Numbered from the stretch's first letter, positions 8,895 through 18,199 are shown. The stretch: DNA of 47,243 bases from Bacteroidales bacterium (GCA_017534745.1 JAFXVX010000010.1:1-47243), one strand, 5' to 3'. Numbers and translations: made by a program. The notes: generated by a model from the sequence alone, not told the origin.

Positions 8895-9677
8895 TTAATC
8901 GTTTAATTCAAGGTTGTCGGACGAAACGCAGGTGAAGACCCCGGCCTCAACCAAAGTTTCACCCGGCAGGATGTATTCCTTCGCTGTACCCTCCACGGGA
9001 ACGACGGTGAATTTCAGATCCTCGTATTGCGCCGGAGGGAGGATAAAGTAGAACGGAGTGGCCTTAAGAGGCAGCAGTTCGGTCTCCGGAGTGTCGATCC
9101 AGATAATATTGGAGCCGTTGATTATGGCGAAGATCCCGTCGGCTATACTGACGAGATACTCGCCGGAAACCGGCCTGCCGGCTTCCAGGATGATGTGGTC
9201 CAGCTTCCCGCTGCCCTTAAGGTCAAGGCGGAGGATGCCGCAGACGGCGCTGACCTCAAGCGAGGCGATGTCATTGCTGCGGCCCCATAGGGGAAGGGTC
9301 CCTATGTACTGGGACGGGGTCGTGCGGCTGGTCCTCGTGGAGAGGAGGCCGCGCCAGGTGATGCCGTCGCACCTTGCGGAGGAAGGATAGTAGGCCATAT
9401 ATTTATTGCCCTCCGGCTTCACTCCTTCGAACGAAGCCGAGGAGTAGCCGGCGCCGCTGCGGAGCGTGAACTCCGCGGGGGTGTCCGACAGGTCTCCGAC
9501 AATGGAGATCCTGTCGCCTTCGCTCCAGGCGGGAAGAGCGTTGGTCCCTATCTCCGACCTTGTCTCGAAGGCCCGGATAGTGACGAAGGCAAGATCCTTC
9601 CCATCGGGAGCCGGCTCGGCCTTATTGCAGGAGAGCACCGGCAGCAGGAAAATCAAAAATGGAACTATTCTTTTCAT
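8895..9677 (-). CDS. Fimbrillin-like lipoprotein
   Basis: 260 residues, lipobox PVLSC then NKAEP. It consists of a single fimbrillin-like (Mfa-like) domain: TRSEIGTNALPAWSEGDRIS, GAGYSSASFEGVKPEGNKYMAYYPSS split over two strands, then CGILRLDLKGSGKLDHIIL and a late FYFILPP strand. No catalytic motif is present. In this position after SusC/SusD it is probably an accessory surface binding protein rather than a fimbrial subunit, since no Mfa/FimA assembly genes are nearby. It starts 6 nt downstream of the PKD lipoprotein stop. Confidence 0.75.
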   Translation of the reverse strand: MKRIVPFLIFLLPVLSCNKAEPAPDGKDLAFVTIRAFETRSEIGTNALPAWSEGDRISIVGDLSDTPAEFTLRSGAGYSSASFEGVKPEGNKYMAYYPSSARCDGITWRGLLSTRTSRTTPSQYIGTLPLWGRSNDIASLEVSAVCGILRLDLKGSGKLDHIILEAGRPVSGEYLVSIADGIFAIINGSNIIWIDTPETELLPLKATPFYFILPPAQYEDLKFTVVPVEGTAKEYILPGETLVEAGVFTCVSSDNLELND

Positions 9678-9683
9678 ATCCGG

Positions 9684-10286
9684 TTATTCGATTATGTCTA
9701 TTGTCTTGGTTACAGTGTCGCTTGCATCGAAGGCGTCCGTGACCGTGAGGGTCACGAGGACTCCCGTGGCCGGAGCATCGAAGACGATGACCGGGGAGTC
9801 GATGACGGACTCTATGCCGCCGATGTTCCAGCGCCATGACTTGATGCCGCCTATGTTATCGACCGAACGGTCCTCAAAGAACACTTCCTCGCCGACACGC
9901 GCTTGAGCGGGGCAGTTGAAGTCGGCCCAGGGAATGTCGTTCTCGTCGATGACGAGCACCTCCCTTGTGTAGGTGTCCTTGCCGGCGCCCTGCTCGGCGT
10001 AGGCCGTGAGGGTGATGGTGTAGAGGCCGGGGAGCTTGAAGGAAACGCCTTCGAGCTCAAGGCCGTAGGACTTTGTCATACCGGACTTGTCGCCGTATTC
10101 CCACTGGCAGAAGGCCAGGATGTTATTCTTCACGGTCGAGGTGTTCTCGATGAAAATTTCCTCGCCGACCTGGAAGACGTCCTTGTTTGTCGTGAAGGAA
10201 GCGTTCACTTCCACGGCGGGCTCCTTCTTGCAGGAGAGCGCCGCGGCGATGAGGATTACAAGTGCAGTTAACTTTCTCATAGCCAT
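9684..10286 (-). CDS. Lipoprotein with two PKD domains
   Basis: 200 residues; lipobox ALSC, then KKEPAVEV. Two PKD-type immunoglobulin-like domains are visible. The first has ASFTTNKDVFQVGEEIFIEN, WEYGDKS and PGLYTITLTA. The second has ADFNCPAQARVGEEVFFEDRS, WRWNIGG and TLTVTDAFDASDTVTKTIDI. PKD domains are common in surface glycan-binding proteins as spacers or binding units. The start at 10286 overlaps the preceding EEP gene's stop (TGATG), supporting translational coupling; a second ATG at 10280 (MRKLTAL) is also possible. Confidence 0.8.
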   Translation of the reverse strand: MAMRKLTALVILIAAALSCKKEPAVEVNASFTTNKDVFQVGEEIFIENTSTVKNNILAFCQWEYGDKSGMTKSYGLELEGVSFKLPGLYTITLTAYAEQGAGKDTYTREVLVIDENDIPWADFNCPAQARVGEEVFFEDRSVDNIGGIKSWRWNIGGIESVIDSPVIVFDAPATGVLVTLTVTDAFDASDTVTKTIDIIE

Positions 10287-11179
10287 CAGAATTTAAGGAC
10301 GATTTCGATGGGATAGTGGTCGGAGATGTAGGGCACTCCGGCGTATTTCTCGCGGACCGTGGTGAAACGGTTGACCCCTTCGAAACCCTTGAACCAGCAG
10401 TGGTCGAGGGTCGCGGTGTACTTGCCGAAACCGTTGAAGGTCTTGTAGGAGTCACCGACGGCGGCCTCGAGGCGGGCGCTCTTGAACCCAAATCCCTTGA
10501 TACCGCTGAAGACGGTGGAACTTTCCTCGCAGTTCCAGTCGGCGGTCAGGAAGATGGGAAGATTGTCGGTGTTGATGGACTGGATCTTGGGGAGGATCAC
10601 ATCCATCTCCGGACCCTGGATGGATTCGTTGGTGTCGAGGTGGGTGTTGAAATGGTAAATCTGCCTGCCGTCGGACTTAAGTTTCACACGGGCCCAGGTG
10701 CAGACGCGGTAATGGTTGGTCTGCCCCATCCTGCTGGGCGTGTCCGGGGTGTTGGTCAGGTAGAATGTGCCGTAGGAAAGCACTTCGACGGAGTCCTTTA
10801 AATAAAATATTATGGAGTACTCGCACTCTTCGTCAGGACCGCCGAAGCCGACGCCAATGGCTCCGTAGCGCGGGTCGTCCTCGAAGATGTGATCTCTTTG
10901 GATGAAGTTGCACTCCTGAATACCCATAAGCACCGGGCTCCGGTCTTTGAGCATGGCTTTGACAGCCGGGCGGCGGTTGTCCCACCTGTTTTCGTCCGCA
11001 TCAATGTGTGCGCTCCTGATGTTGAAGGACATCACCTTCAGGGGCCTTCCGGCCTCAGCGGCGTAAGGGTCAACGTACCAGCGGGAATAATCGTAATCCC
11101 TCTTCTTGTGGCAGGCCGAAAGCACCAGCACGGCCGCCGCAAGGAGGATCAATGATTTACTGATGTATTTTGTGTCCAT
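10286..11179 (-). CDS. EEP-superfamily phosphoesterase lipoprotein
   Basis: 297 residues, lipobox LSAC (C23). The EEP fold (DNase I/sphingomyelinase/inositol phosphatase superfamily) is shown by ordered motifs: VMSFNIRS (N53), MGIQECN (E89), HFNTHLDT, LTADWNC in place of the usual GDFN, TATLDHCWFKG and PYISDHYPIEI. The full catalytic set (N, E, H, D/N, D, D-H) is present, so it should be an active metal-dependent phosphoesterase on the cell surface or in the outer periplasm. Substrate cannot be read from the sequence. It lies 12 nt after SusD, a position mirrored by the EEP enzyme at the end of the right operon (45572-46441). Confidence 0.87.
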   Translation of the reverse strand: MDTKYISKSLILLAAAVLVLSACHKKRDYDYSRWYVDPYAAEAGRPLKVMSFNIRSAHIDADENRWDNRRPAVKAMLKDRSPVLMGIQECNFIQRDHIFEDDPRYGAIGVGFGGPDEECEYSIIFYLKDSVEVLSYGTFYLTNTPDTPSRMGQTNHYRVCTWARVKLKSDGRQIYHFNTHLDTNESIQGPEMDVILPKIQSINTDNLPIFLTADWNCEESSTVFSGIKGFGFKSARLEAAVGDSYKTFNGFGKYTATLDHCWFKGFEGVNRFTTVREKYAGVPYISDHYPIEIVLKF

Positions 11180-11191
11180 AGGTCTTCTCTT

Positions 11192-13015
11192 TTATTCCCA
11201 TCCGGGGTTCTGGGTGAGCTCGTATCCCTTGTCCCTGTACTCGCGGATAATCTGAGGAGGGATGGGTTCGAGGTACTGTCGGTCGTCGTCGTGCCAGATG
11301 CGCGGGATGGCGGAGACGAACTCGAGGTCGAAGCCGCCGGCAGGATTGGCGTGGGCGCGGAGTCCCTGCTCGGTGGAATCTTCGGGGAGAATCGGCACGT
11401 AGATATCCCTGTAGGCGGAAGGAATCTCACCCAGCGACTTGAGGGAGAAGTAGAGCTCCTGCTTACCCTTGCCGCGAAGGTCGATCGGACTGTCGAGGGC
11501 AGGGATGTGGATGCCGCTCCATGGGAGATCCTCGATAAGGTGGCCTTCCGCCCAGCGGTCGAGATCCGAGGTGCGGAAGCCCTCGAAGAAGAGCTCAATC
11601 ATCCTTTCGCGGCGGATCTCGAGGATCACCGGAGAAGTAACCGAAGGATAGAAGGTCTCCTGCAGGTAAGGATCGATGGTCGTCGGCAGGGTGTTGAGCC
11701 CGCCGGTGATGCCGGCCCGGGCGCGGAGCTTGCCGATGGTGTTCGACCAGTCGGATGCGGTGAGGACGCCGAGCTCCGCCTTGGCCTCGGCGTAATTCAG
11801 CAGGACTTCTGCGTAGCGGATGAGCGGCATCGAGTTGATGCCTTTGGATTCCTTGTTGTAATTAATGTTGTCGAGGCAGAACTTTATGATCTGGTAGCCT
11901 GTGACGGCGTTCTGGTGGATGATGTCCGGCACAAGGTCACCGGCGGCGGCCCCGTACATCTCGAACTGGGGGTGCTTGAGCGTCTGCTTCAGGCGGAGAT
12001 CCCTGTTGGTGAACTCATCCCTGTAGAGGGTCGTCGAGTAGTTGGGCTTGTTTGTGAATGGTGTTCCGTCGATGTTGAGATAGGCGAACACCAGGGCCCT
12101 GGACATGCAGTCGCCGTTGCCATAATTGGTGTAGAAGTGCCTGTTGGCGGAATTGAAAATGCCGTAGTCGGGATCCGTGCAGAGGCCGAGGATGACCTCG
12201 TCGGTCTGGATCTCGGTGCTGTACCAGAGGCTGCGGTATGCACCTTTCTCGCCCGGATCGGTGTGGAGGGAAAACTCACCGGAGCGCATTATCGCCTCAG
12301 CGGACTGGGCCGCAAGGCGGTAAAGGTCGTCAGCGGTGTAAAGCAGATCCTGGAGATGGTGGTACTTCTTCCACGAGGCCTCGTATAGACAGATGCGGGA
12401 CTTGAGGGCCAGGGCTGCGGATTTAGACACCAGGGAGTTGCCGACCGAAGAGGTCGTCTTGAGGTGCTCATAGCAGTAGTCAAGGTCCTTGATCATATTA
12501 TCCACGATTACATCGCGGGGGTCGCGCCCCTTGTAGAGGGTCGCCTCGTCAGTGCTACTCACGAGGTGCTCGAACCACGGCACATCGCCGTAGGAGCGGA
12601 GCTTGGAGAAATAGTACCAGGCGCGGAACCACTTGCCGAGGGCGAGGTAATGCTCCTTGACATCCTCGTCCACCGTGCAGTCCTCGCTCTGGAGAGCGTC
12701 GAGGAAGTAATTAATCTTGCGGAGGCCGCTCCAGCTCCAGGAAGTCACCTGCTCGGGGTTGTAGGTGCCGTCCACATAGAAGTCCCAGTAGCTGTTGGCA
12801 GCGCAGTAGTCCACGTGGGAAGACTCTTGGTAGAATACATCGTCCAGTGACGGGATGAGGGCGTACAGTGACCAGGAATATGACTTGATACCGGTCTCGC
12901 TGCTGAATACGGTCGATCTGTCGGCCTCCGTGATCAGCGGCTCGTCAAGCGAGCATGAAATGGCGGATGTTCCTAAAACGAGAAGGGTAAGGAAATATGT
13001 AATTCTCTTTTTCAT
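11192..13015 (-). CDS. SusD/RagB-like outer-membrane nutrient-binding lipoprotein
   Basis: 607 residues. Lipobox AISC with SLDEPLITEADRSTVFSSET, the usual SusD N-terminus. Helical TPR-like segments follow (WYYFSKLRSYGDVPWFEHL is the typical YGDVP region; LVSKSAALALKSRICLYEASWKKY). The C-terminal region holds MPLIRYAEVLLNYAEAKAEL and EIRRERMIELFFEGFRTSDLDRW, diagnostic of SusD/RagB. It caps the SusC channel and captures substrate at the outer membrane. It sits 12 nt after SusC, as expected for the pair. Confidence 0.95.
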   Translation of the reverse strand: MKKRITYFLTLLVLGTSAISCSLDEPLITEADRSTVFSSETGIKSYSWSLYALIPSLDDVFYQESSHVDYCAANSYWDFYVDGTYNPEQVTSWSWSGLRKINYFLDALQSEDCTVDEDVKEHYLALGKWFRAWYYFSKLRSYGDVPWFEHLVSSTDEATLYKGRDPRDVIVDNMIKDLDYCYEHLKTTSSVGNSLVSKSAALALKSRICLYEASWKKYHHLQDLLYTADDLYRLAAQSAEAIMRSGEFSLHTDPGEKGAYRSLWYSTEIQTDEVILGLCTDPDYGIFNSANRHFYTNYGNGDCMSRALVFAYLNIDGTPFTNKPNYSTTLYRDEFTNRDLRLKQTLKHPQFEMYGAAAGDLVPDIIHQNAVTGYQIIKFCLDNINYNKESKGINSMPLIRYAEVLLNYAEAKAELGVLTASDWSNTIGKLRARAGITGGLNTLPTTIDPYLQETFYPSVTSPVILEIRRERMIELFFEGFRTSDLDRWAEGHLIEDLPWSGIHIPALDSPIDLRGKGKQELYFSLKSLGEIPSAYRDIYVPILPEDSTEQGLRAHANPAGGFDLEFVSAIPRIWHDDDRQYLEPIPPQIIREYRDKGYELTQNPGWE

Positions 13016-13027
13016 AGCGTCATCATT

Positions 13028-16000
13028 TTAGAAACCGATGTTGAGACCGAAGCTGAAAGTGCGCATCGTCGGGTAGTTGTAGCCGTCGCCCTGGTCGCCG
13101 CCGAGGTCGCTGTCGGAGCCATAGCAGACGGTCACGACGTCGAAGTCCTTGGTGTACTTGTGCATGGGCGACCAGGTCCAGAGATTCTCGGCTGAGAAAT
13201 AGATGGAGAGTTCGGACATCCTCGCCTTGGAGATAAGCTTCTTCGGGAAATTGTAGCCGAACTGGAGGTTCTTGAGACGGATGTAGGAGACGTCCATCAT
13301 GTAGCGGTCGATCTTCTTGCTCTGCCATGAAACACCGCAGTAGCCGGTCCATTTAGGCAGAAGCGCGTCGGGGTTCTCTTCGCTCCAGCAGTTGTCCAGC
13401 TGCCACTTGTAGGCCTGGGCGTACGGACGGCAGTATTGGCCCCAGAACGGGCCCTCCTTGGTCGGGCACCACAGGCGCTTGCCGACACCCTGGAAGAAGG
13501 CCGACACGTAGAAACCGTACCAGCTGAGGTCGATGGTGAAGGAATACGGGAGACGGGCCCTGGTGTTGCCGATAATGGTCTGGTCTCCAGGGTCATCGAC
13601 CGTGTCGGAGCCGGAGTCAATCTTGTTGTTGTGGTTGAGATCCGAGAAGATCACGTCGCCTGGCTTGGTGATGCCGTCGTCGTGCATACGGATACGGGTC
13701 TGATCGTAAGGGATCGGCAGGCCGGTGTTAATATCGGTCCAGTAGGTGTCGATCTGGGCCTGGTTCTGGAAAATCCCTTCGACTCTCCAGCCCCAGACAT
13801 CGCCGATCTCATAGCCCTCATAGTAGTCCTTGATGGAGAAAGTGGGGTTATAGTACTTGGTGATGAAGGCGCGGCTGTCGGCGAGGGTCGCTTTAATGCC
13901 ATAGGAGAACGGCGAGCCGAGGAGGTCGAACGAGTCGTGCCAGGAGATGGAGAGCTCCCAGCCCCTTGTGCGCATGTCGGCGTAGTTGCCTTTCGGTGCG
14001 TCGGTGCCGTAGGTGTCCGGAAGGGTCGGGCCCACCGTGTACATATTGTACGTACGGCGCTGGTACCAGTCGAAGGTAAAATCGAGCCTTCCCTTGAACA
14101 TACTCAGGTCGAGGCCGACGTCCACCGTCTGGGCGGTCTCCCAGGTCAGGTTGTCGGGAATCTGGCTCGGAACGGATGTATAACGCATGCCGCTGACCCC
14201 GTCGAGGGAGCGGCTATATTCGCTCACGCCCTTGCCCAGATTGGAGTAGGAGAACCTCTCCATAAAAGCGTAGGTGGAGACGGAACCGTTGCCGAGCTCA
14301 CCGAAGGAGCCGCGGATCTTCAAGCTCGTGATCCACTTCGGATCTACCTTGAACCAGTGCTCTTTGGATATACGCCAGGCGGCCGAAGCCGACGGGAAGA
14401 AGCCCCACTGGCTGTTTGTCGGGAATTTTGAGGATCCGTCGTAGCGGCCGTTGACCTCGAAAAGGTAACGCTCGTCATAGGAGTAGTTGAGGCGGAACAT
14501 AAAACCGGCCACTCTCCAGCGGCTCTCCGAAGAGGAGACGCTCATGTCGTCGCCGACGGCGAGGTTGATCGAGTCGGTGTCATAGGTGAGGAGGTCGTAG
14601 CGGCGCGATGTCACGCCCTTCCATCTCTCACGCTCGTAGTTGTAGCCGGCCATCGCCTTGAAGTAGTGCTTCTTCTTCCAGGTGTTCTCGTACTCGGCGT
14701 AGGCGTTGACCGCGATGTAGTCGGTGCTGGAGTTGTACTCCTGCAGGTAATCGTCCAGGCCTGGCGTACCCAGGTAGGTGATTTCACCCGGAGCCGTGCT
14801 GTAGGGAATCACAGTGCGCTTGCGAACTTCATTCTTGCCGCGGTCGGCGTAGGTAAAATCGGCGTTGAGGCGGAGGGTCTTATCGAAGAACTCAGCCTTG
14901 AGAGCGGTGGTCGTCTTGTAGTTCTTGACCTTGCGGTTGGTGTAGTTATTCTCCGTCACGAGGCCGCCGACGGCATAGGCGCCGGACATTGTCATTGTGC
15001 CGTCCGGGTTGAAGATCGGCGAACTGGGATGGCCGGCCATGTTGATGGCTGTCCAGAAGTTGCCGGAGCTCTGCTGGTTGGACGTGCTCGGGATGTGGTA
15101 GAACTCGTTGTTGAAGGTGATGTTCTCCGAGAGTTTGAGCCAGGGGCGGATGTTGACCGAGACCTTGGCGCGGAGGTTCATCGTGTGGTACTTGTCGGTC
15201 GAGAGGTTGAACAGGCCGTAGTACTTGTAGAAACGGCCGGAAAGGTAATAGCCGTAATTCTTACCGCTTCCGCTGACGGAGACATTATGGCTCTGGGCCA
15301 TAGTGTAGTCCTTGTAGAGAAAATCGTAGTAGTCCTCGTTGCCGTAATAGACGTACTTGCCGTCAGGGCCGACCTCGGTCGTGCGCTGGATCCCGGCGAG
15401 CTGGCGCTGACGGAACTCCTCAAGCCACGCACGGGAGAAGGGCTGGGTCTTGTTTATATCCGTATGATATTTGCCGGAGACGTTGTAATAGCCCTCCGAG
15501 AACAGGCAGGCATAGACGTAGCCGTCGGTGACGACGTCCGGGACGGCAGTCGGATCCATAATGGAGAAACTGCCGTTGTAGTTGACCTTGAAATTACCCT
15601 CACCGGAAGGGTTCTTGGTCGTGATGAGGACCACGCCGTAAGGAGCCCTGGAGCCATAGACCGCGGCGGAGGCGGCGTCCTTGAGGACGGATACGCTCTC
15701 GATGTCGTTGGGGTTGAGGGTAGTGGGGTCTCCTTCCACGCCGTCGATGAGGATAAGGGCCGAGCCGCCGGCGCCGACGGAGGTCGTGCCTCGGATGTTG
15801 TAGTCCGCGCTGCGGCCCGGCTTGCCATCGATAAGCTCGATGTTGAGGTTCGGGACGACGCCCTGGAGCATCTGGGTCGCATTGGCGACGGGACGGCCGG
15901 CGAAGACCTCGGCACTGACCTGGTCCACGGCGCCGGTCAGGTTCTCCTTTTTCACGGAGCCGTAGCCAACGACGACGACCTCGTCGAGGAACTCCGCGGA

Positions 16001-16567
16001 GACTTCAAGGGAGATTTTTATATCCTTGATGTCTCCGGAGGCCAGGAAGGTGTAGTCCTTGAAGCCGATGGAGCCGACGACGAGTTTCGATCCCCGGGGC
16101 ACGGAGAGGGAGAACTTGCCGTCCAGGTCGGTGACGGTCCCCGTAGTCGTCCCTTCGACGAGGACGGAGGCTCCGATGAGCGGATCCCCGGTCCCTCCGT
16201 CGAATACGGTACCGCCTACGGTCACTTTCTCCGGATGATGAGTCCGGCCTGCTGTCTGTGTCGCATTGGTGGTTGATGAGGCGTCTTTAGTCAGGACGAC
16301 CATACCGCTGACCACCTTATACTTAATCCCCTTGCCACTGAAAGCAGCCGACAAAAGAGATTCCAGCATATCTTCTCCATGCAGTGATACCCTTCCGAGC
16401 GAACAGGTCGCCAACTCGCTCTCAAAGGAGAAAGGGACATTGGTCTGGGCCGTGAATTCGTCGGTAAATGTCTTGACGGTTGCATTTTGCTGGGAGATAT
16501 CCACTTTATAGGGACCTCCCAGCAACAGATTGCCGGTGAGAAAAGCAATGAGTACGCTCCTTATCAT
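13028..16567 (-). CDS. SusC/RagA-type TonB-dependent transporter with N-terminal STN signalling domain
   Basis: 1179 residues. After a short signal sequence comes an STN (secretin/TonB N-terminal) domain at ~20-95 (VDISQQNATVKTFTDEF ... VVSGMVVLTKD). Then a carboxypeptidase-regulatory-like domain (GGTVFDGGTGDPLIGASVLV ... GKFSLSVPRG), a TonB-box region DEVVVVGYGSVKKENLTGAV, a plug (QMLQGVVPNL; SVLKDAASAAVYGSRAPYGV) and a long beta-barrel ending in FSFGLNIGF. It imports the oligomer presented by SusD. The STN domain marks it as a transducer: it should contact the FecR protein encoded 3 nt upstream and so release the ECF sigma factor when substrate is present. The SusC of the right operon has no STN domain. 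Confidence 0.96.
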   Translation of the reverse strand: MIRSVLIAFLTGNLLLGGPYKVDISQQNATVKTFTDEFTAQTNVPFSFESELATCSLGRVSLHGEDMLESLLSAAFSGKGIKYKVVSGMVVLTKDASSTTNATQTAGRTHHPEKVTVGGTVFDGGTGDPLIGASVLVEGTTTGTVTDLDGKFSLSVPRGSKLVVGSIGFKDYTFLASGDIKDIKISLEVSAEFLDEVVVVGYGSVKKENLTGAVDQVSAEVFAGRPVANATQMLQGVVPNLNIELIDGKPGRSADYNIRGTTSVGAGGSALILIDGVEGDPTTLNPNDIESVSVLKDAASAAVYGSRAPYGVVLITTKNPSGEGNFKVNYNGSFSIMDPTAVPDVVTDGYVYACLFSEGYYNVSGKYHTDINKTQPFSRAWLEEFRQRQLAGIQRTTEVGPDGKYVYYGNEDYYDFLYKDYTMAQSHNVSVSGSGKNYGYYLSGRFYKYYGLFNLSTDKYHTMNLRAKVSVNIRPWLKLSENITFNNEFYHIPSTSNQQSSGNFWTAINMAGHPSSPIFNPDGTMTMSGAYAVGGLVTENNYTNRKVKNYKTTTALKAEFFDKTLRLNADFTYADRGKNEVRKRTVIPYSTAPGEITYLGTPGLDDYLQEYNSSTDYIAVNAYAEYENTWKKKHYFKAMAGYNYERERWKGVTSRRYDLLTYDTDSINLAVGDDMSVSSSESRWRVAGFMFRLNYSYDERYLFEVNGRYDGSSKFPTNSQWGFFPSASAAWRISKEHWFKVDPKWITSLKIRGSFGELGNGSVSTYAFMERFSYSNLGKGVSEYSRSLDGVSGMRYTSVPSQIPDNLTWETAQTVDVGLDLSMFKGRLDFTFDWYQRRTYNMYTVGPTLPDTYGTDAPKGNYADMRTRGWELSISWHDSFDLLGSPFSYGIKATLADSRAFITKYYNPTFSIKDYYEGYEIGDVWGWRVEGIFQNQAQIDTYWTDINTGLPIPYDQTRIRMHDDGITKPGDVIFSDLNHNNKIDSGSDTVDDPGDQTIIGNTRARLPYSFTIDLSWYGFYVSAFFQGVGKRLWCPTKEGPFWGQYCRPYAQAYKWQLDNCWSEENPDALLPKWTGYCGVSWQSKKIDRYMMDVSYIRLKNLQFGYNFPKKLISKARMSELSIYFSAENLWTWSPMHKYTKDFDVVTVCYGSDSDLGGDQGDGYNYPTMRTFSFGLNIGF

Positions 16568-16570
16568 TTT

Positions 16571-17467
16571 CTATAATAAATTGCTGGATAAAAAATGTCC
16601 TCCGGTAAGTTCTTCCATCATTGCAAGCACCTCGCTTGCACTGTCGCTCATGAAATAATTTATGTGGTATCGCTTATCAGGGTTGTATCCCGAAGCATTG
16701 ACCTTGATGCCATATTGGGACTCGATGGCACGGATTATCTCGTCCACCCTCGCATTTTCGAAACTGACCATTCCGTATTCCTGCTGTATGGCTGGTTTTG
16801 CAGAGATATTTTCTACGGCAAGATCTCCGGTTGACACATCATACACGGCCTTCTGATTTGGTGTCAAACGCAGGATGGGCGAACCATCCTTTGCCTGAAG
16901 TCTCACCGAACCACGTTCCAGAATGACATCAGTCTTGGAATCCCCGGAAATAGAAGAAACGCTGAAGGCGGTACCAAGCACCCTCAAATCCAGCGCCGCC
17001 GTCTTTACAATAAAGGGATGAATCGAATCACGGGCAACGTCGAAATAGGCCTCGCCGCTGAGCTCCGCCTGACGCATCCCGTCTTTTTCACTGTAGCCAA
17101 GGGTGGCTCCGTGCTGCAGACAAACGCTGGTTCCGTCCGGAAGCGAAACCCTTCGCACTTGATACTCCACGTTCTCGTATGCCAATCCCTGCTGCCGGAG
17201 CCCGGCAGGATCCGCGTCAGATTGTTTTCGCCAAACCAGAATGGCTACGGCCACGAGACACGCCACGGCCGCAAGCGGCTTCATGACATTCCATAAACGG
17301 CGCCTGCGGGCAGCATCTGCCTCAATCCGTGCATCCAGTCGCTCCAGCATCCGGCTGGTACGCTCGTCCATTGTCTGGTCCGACAAAGTCCGAAAAGCCT
17401 CATCCAGTGCCTTCTTATACGCCTCAAGACGTTCTTGTTGATTGTCCATTGTGTAATTGTCTTTCAT
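16571..17467 (-). CDS. FecR-family anti-sigma factor
   Basis: 298 residues. The N-terminal ~60 residues form a cytoplasmic charged, helical region, followed by one membrane segment at ~63-79 (KPLAAVACLVAVAILVW). Next is a periplasmic FecR domain (VSLPDGTSVCLQHGATLGY, LSGEAYFDVA, VLGTAFSVS, ILERGSVRL), then a C-terminal DUF4974-like domain (MVSFENARVDEIIRAIESQY ... ASEVLAMMEELTGG). It holds the ECF sigma factor inactive until the STN domain of the neighbouring SusC signals. Two starts are possible, MKDNYT at 17467 or MDNQQ 18 nt later. A short inverted repeat (17468-17490) lies immediately before the first start. Confidence 0.93.
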   Translation of the reverse strand: MKDNYTMDNQQERLEAYKKALDEAFRTLSDQTMDERTSRMLERLDARIEADAARRRRLWNVMKPLAAVACLVAVAILVWRKQSDADPAGLRQQGLAYENVEYQVRRVSLPDGTSVCLQHGATLGYSEKDGMRQAELSGEAYFDVARDSIHPFIVKTAALDLRVLGTAFSVSSISGDSKTDVILERGSVRLQAKDGSPILRLTPNQKAVYDVSTGDLAVENISAKPAIQQEYGMVSFENARVDEIIRAIESQYGIKVNASGYNPDKRYHINYFMSDSASEVLAMMEELTGGHFLSSNLL

Positions 17468-17490
17468 ATCCGTACGTAATAATTACGGAT
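17468..17490. repeat. Short inverted repeat directly before the FecR start codon
   Basis: ATCCGTA at 17468-17474 is matched by TACGGAT at 17484-17490 with a 9-base loop. It lies in the 60-base sigma-FecR gap and ends next to the FecR ATG. It could be a protein-binding site or an RNA hairpin that tunes anti-sigma translation relative to sigma. The T-rich tract expected of an intrinsic terminator does not follow it in either direction. Confidence 0.4.
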
Positions 17491-17527
17491 AAGTCGGACA
17501 AACTACCGGGTAAAAAATGAAAAAAAA

Positions 17528-18070
17528 TTAAACTCCGCTCAGAGATGTGCGAAGCGATTGGAGTGCCGAATAAATATGCCAGTCAACCGTTCTTTCGGAA
17601 ATGCCCAGTCTGGAGGCAATCTGGGCGTGGGACAAACCCTCGATATAACTCAAACGGAAAACCAGGCCGGTCCTGTCGGGAAGTGCTTCGATGGATTTGT
17701 CCAGAGATTCCCTGAGATCCTGGTCGAACAAATGGCGGATAACCGGATTGCGGTCCGGGTCGTAATACTTCTCCGCCATTTCAAGAAACACACTTTCTTC
17801 TGCATCGAATGCCATTCGCGTTTTCCTGCGCTCCAGGTAATCTATGCAGCGATTGAAAATGCTGCGAAGGCAATAGGATTGAATTCTGCCCCCTCCATTT
17901 GCGGGATCCCACTTGATAAAGATTCTCCTCTTCCACACTGAATAGAGCACATCCTGCACTATATCCTCAGCCCACGCAGTGTCTCCACCCCTAAGGCAAA
18001 GATGCGCATAAGCAACAAAACCCGGATATTTCGCGGTGCAAAACTTGTCGAATGTCTCCCGTTCCAGCAT
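17528..18070 (-). CDS. ECF-type RNA polymerase sigma factor (FecI-like)
   Basis: 180 residues, normal for an ECF sigma. Region 2 is seen as FDKFCTAKYPGFVAYA ... DTAWAEDIVQDVLYSVWKRR. Region 4 is ALPDRTGLVFRLSYIEGLSH followed by AQIASRLGISERTVDWHIYS, with the DNA-recognition helix GISERTVDWHI. It precedes FecR and the STN-bearing SusC, the standard trio for transporter-coupled sigma regulation. It heads the left operon and has its own housekeeping-type promoter at 18102-18132. It is the only transcription regulator visible in the window and is the natural candidate to activate the left operon and possibly the right one. Confidence 0.95.
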   Translation of the reverse strand: MLERETFDKFCTAKYPGFVAYAHLCLRGGDTAWAEDIVQDVLYSVWKRRIFIKWDPANGGGRIQSYCLRSIFNRCIDYLERRKTRMAFDAEESVFLEMAEKYYDPDRNPVIRHLFDQDLRESLDKSIEALPDRTGLVFRLSYIEGLSHAQIASRLGISERTVDWHIYSALQSLRTSLSGV

Positions 18071-18101
18071 TATCTCTATGAGGTCGTATTCTTCTCAGCC
18101 A

Positions 18102-18132
18102 CAAAAGTAAACATTTTTACCGTTTCCCCAAA
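18102..18132 (-). promoter_or_regulatory. Predicted housekeeping promoter of the left operon
   Basis: Read on the minus strand, TTTG (18132-18129) is followed after a 19-base spacer by TACTTTTG (18109-18102). This fits the Bacteroidota -33 TTTG / -7 TAnnTTTG consensus with the usual spacing. Transcription would start near 18095, about 25 nt before the sigma-factor ATG. Confidence 0.65.
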
Positions 18133-18180
18133 AACCTCCTTTTGGGCGGCGAACAGGGTTATTTTCAACGGCGAGCCTGA

Positions 18181-18199
18181 TTATTTTTTTAAAAAATAA
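18181..18199. repeat. AT-rich 19-bp palindrome in the divergent promoter region
   Basis: TTATTTTTT at 18181-18189 and AAAAAATAA at 18191-18199 are perfect reverse complements around a single central T. It overlaps the left edge of the GC-centred palindrome at 18195-18218. It could be an UP-element-like AT tract or a protein-binding site. Confidence 0.5.

Noticed and set aside
11291..12388. 365-codon open frame opposite SusD
   Set aside because: Antisense shadow of a well supported SusD gene; composition is typical of reverse-strand reading and no start signal is seen.
14666..16276. 536-codon open frame on the plus strand opposite SusC
   Set aside because: Fully antisense to a clear SusC. 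Its sequence is low-complexity (V/G/D/E-rich), as expected from reading GC-rich codons backwards, and it has no domain or promoter.
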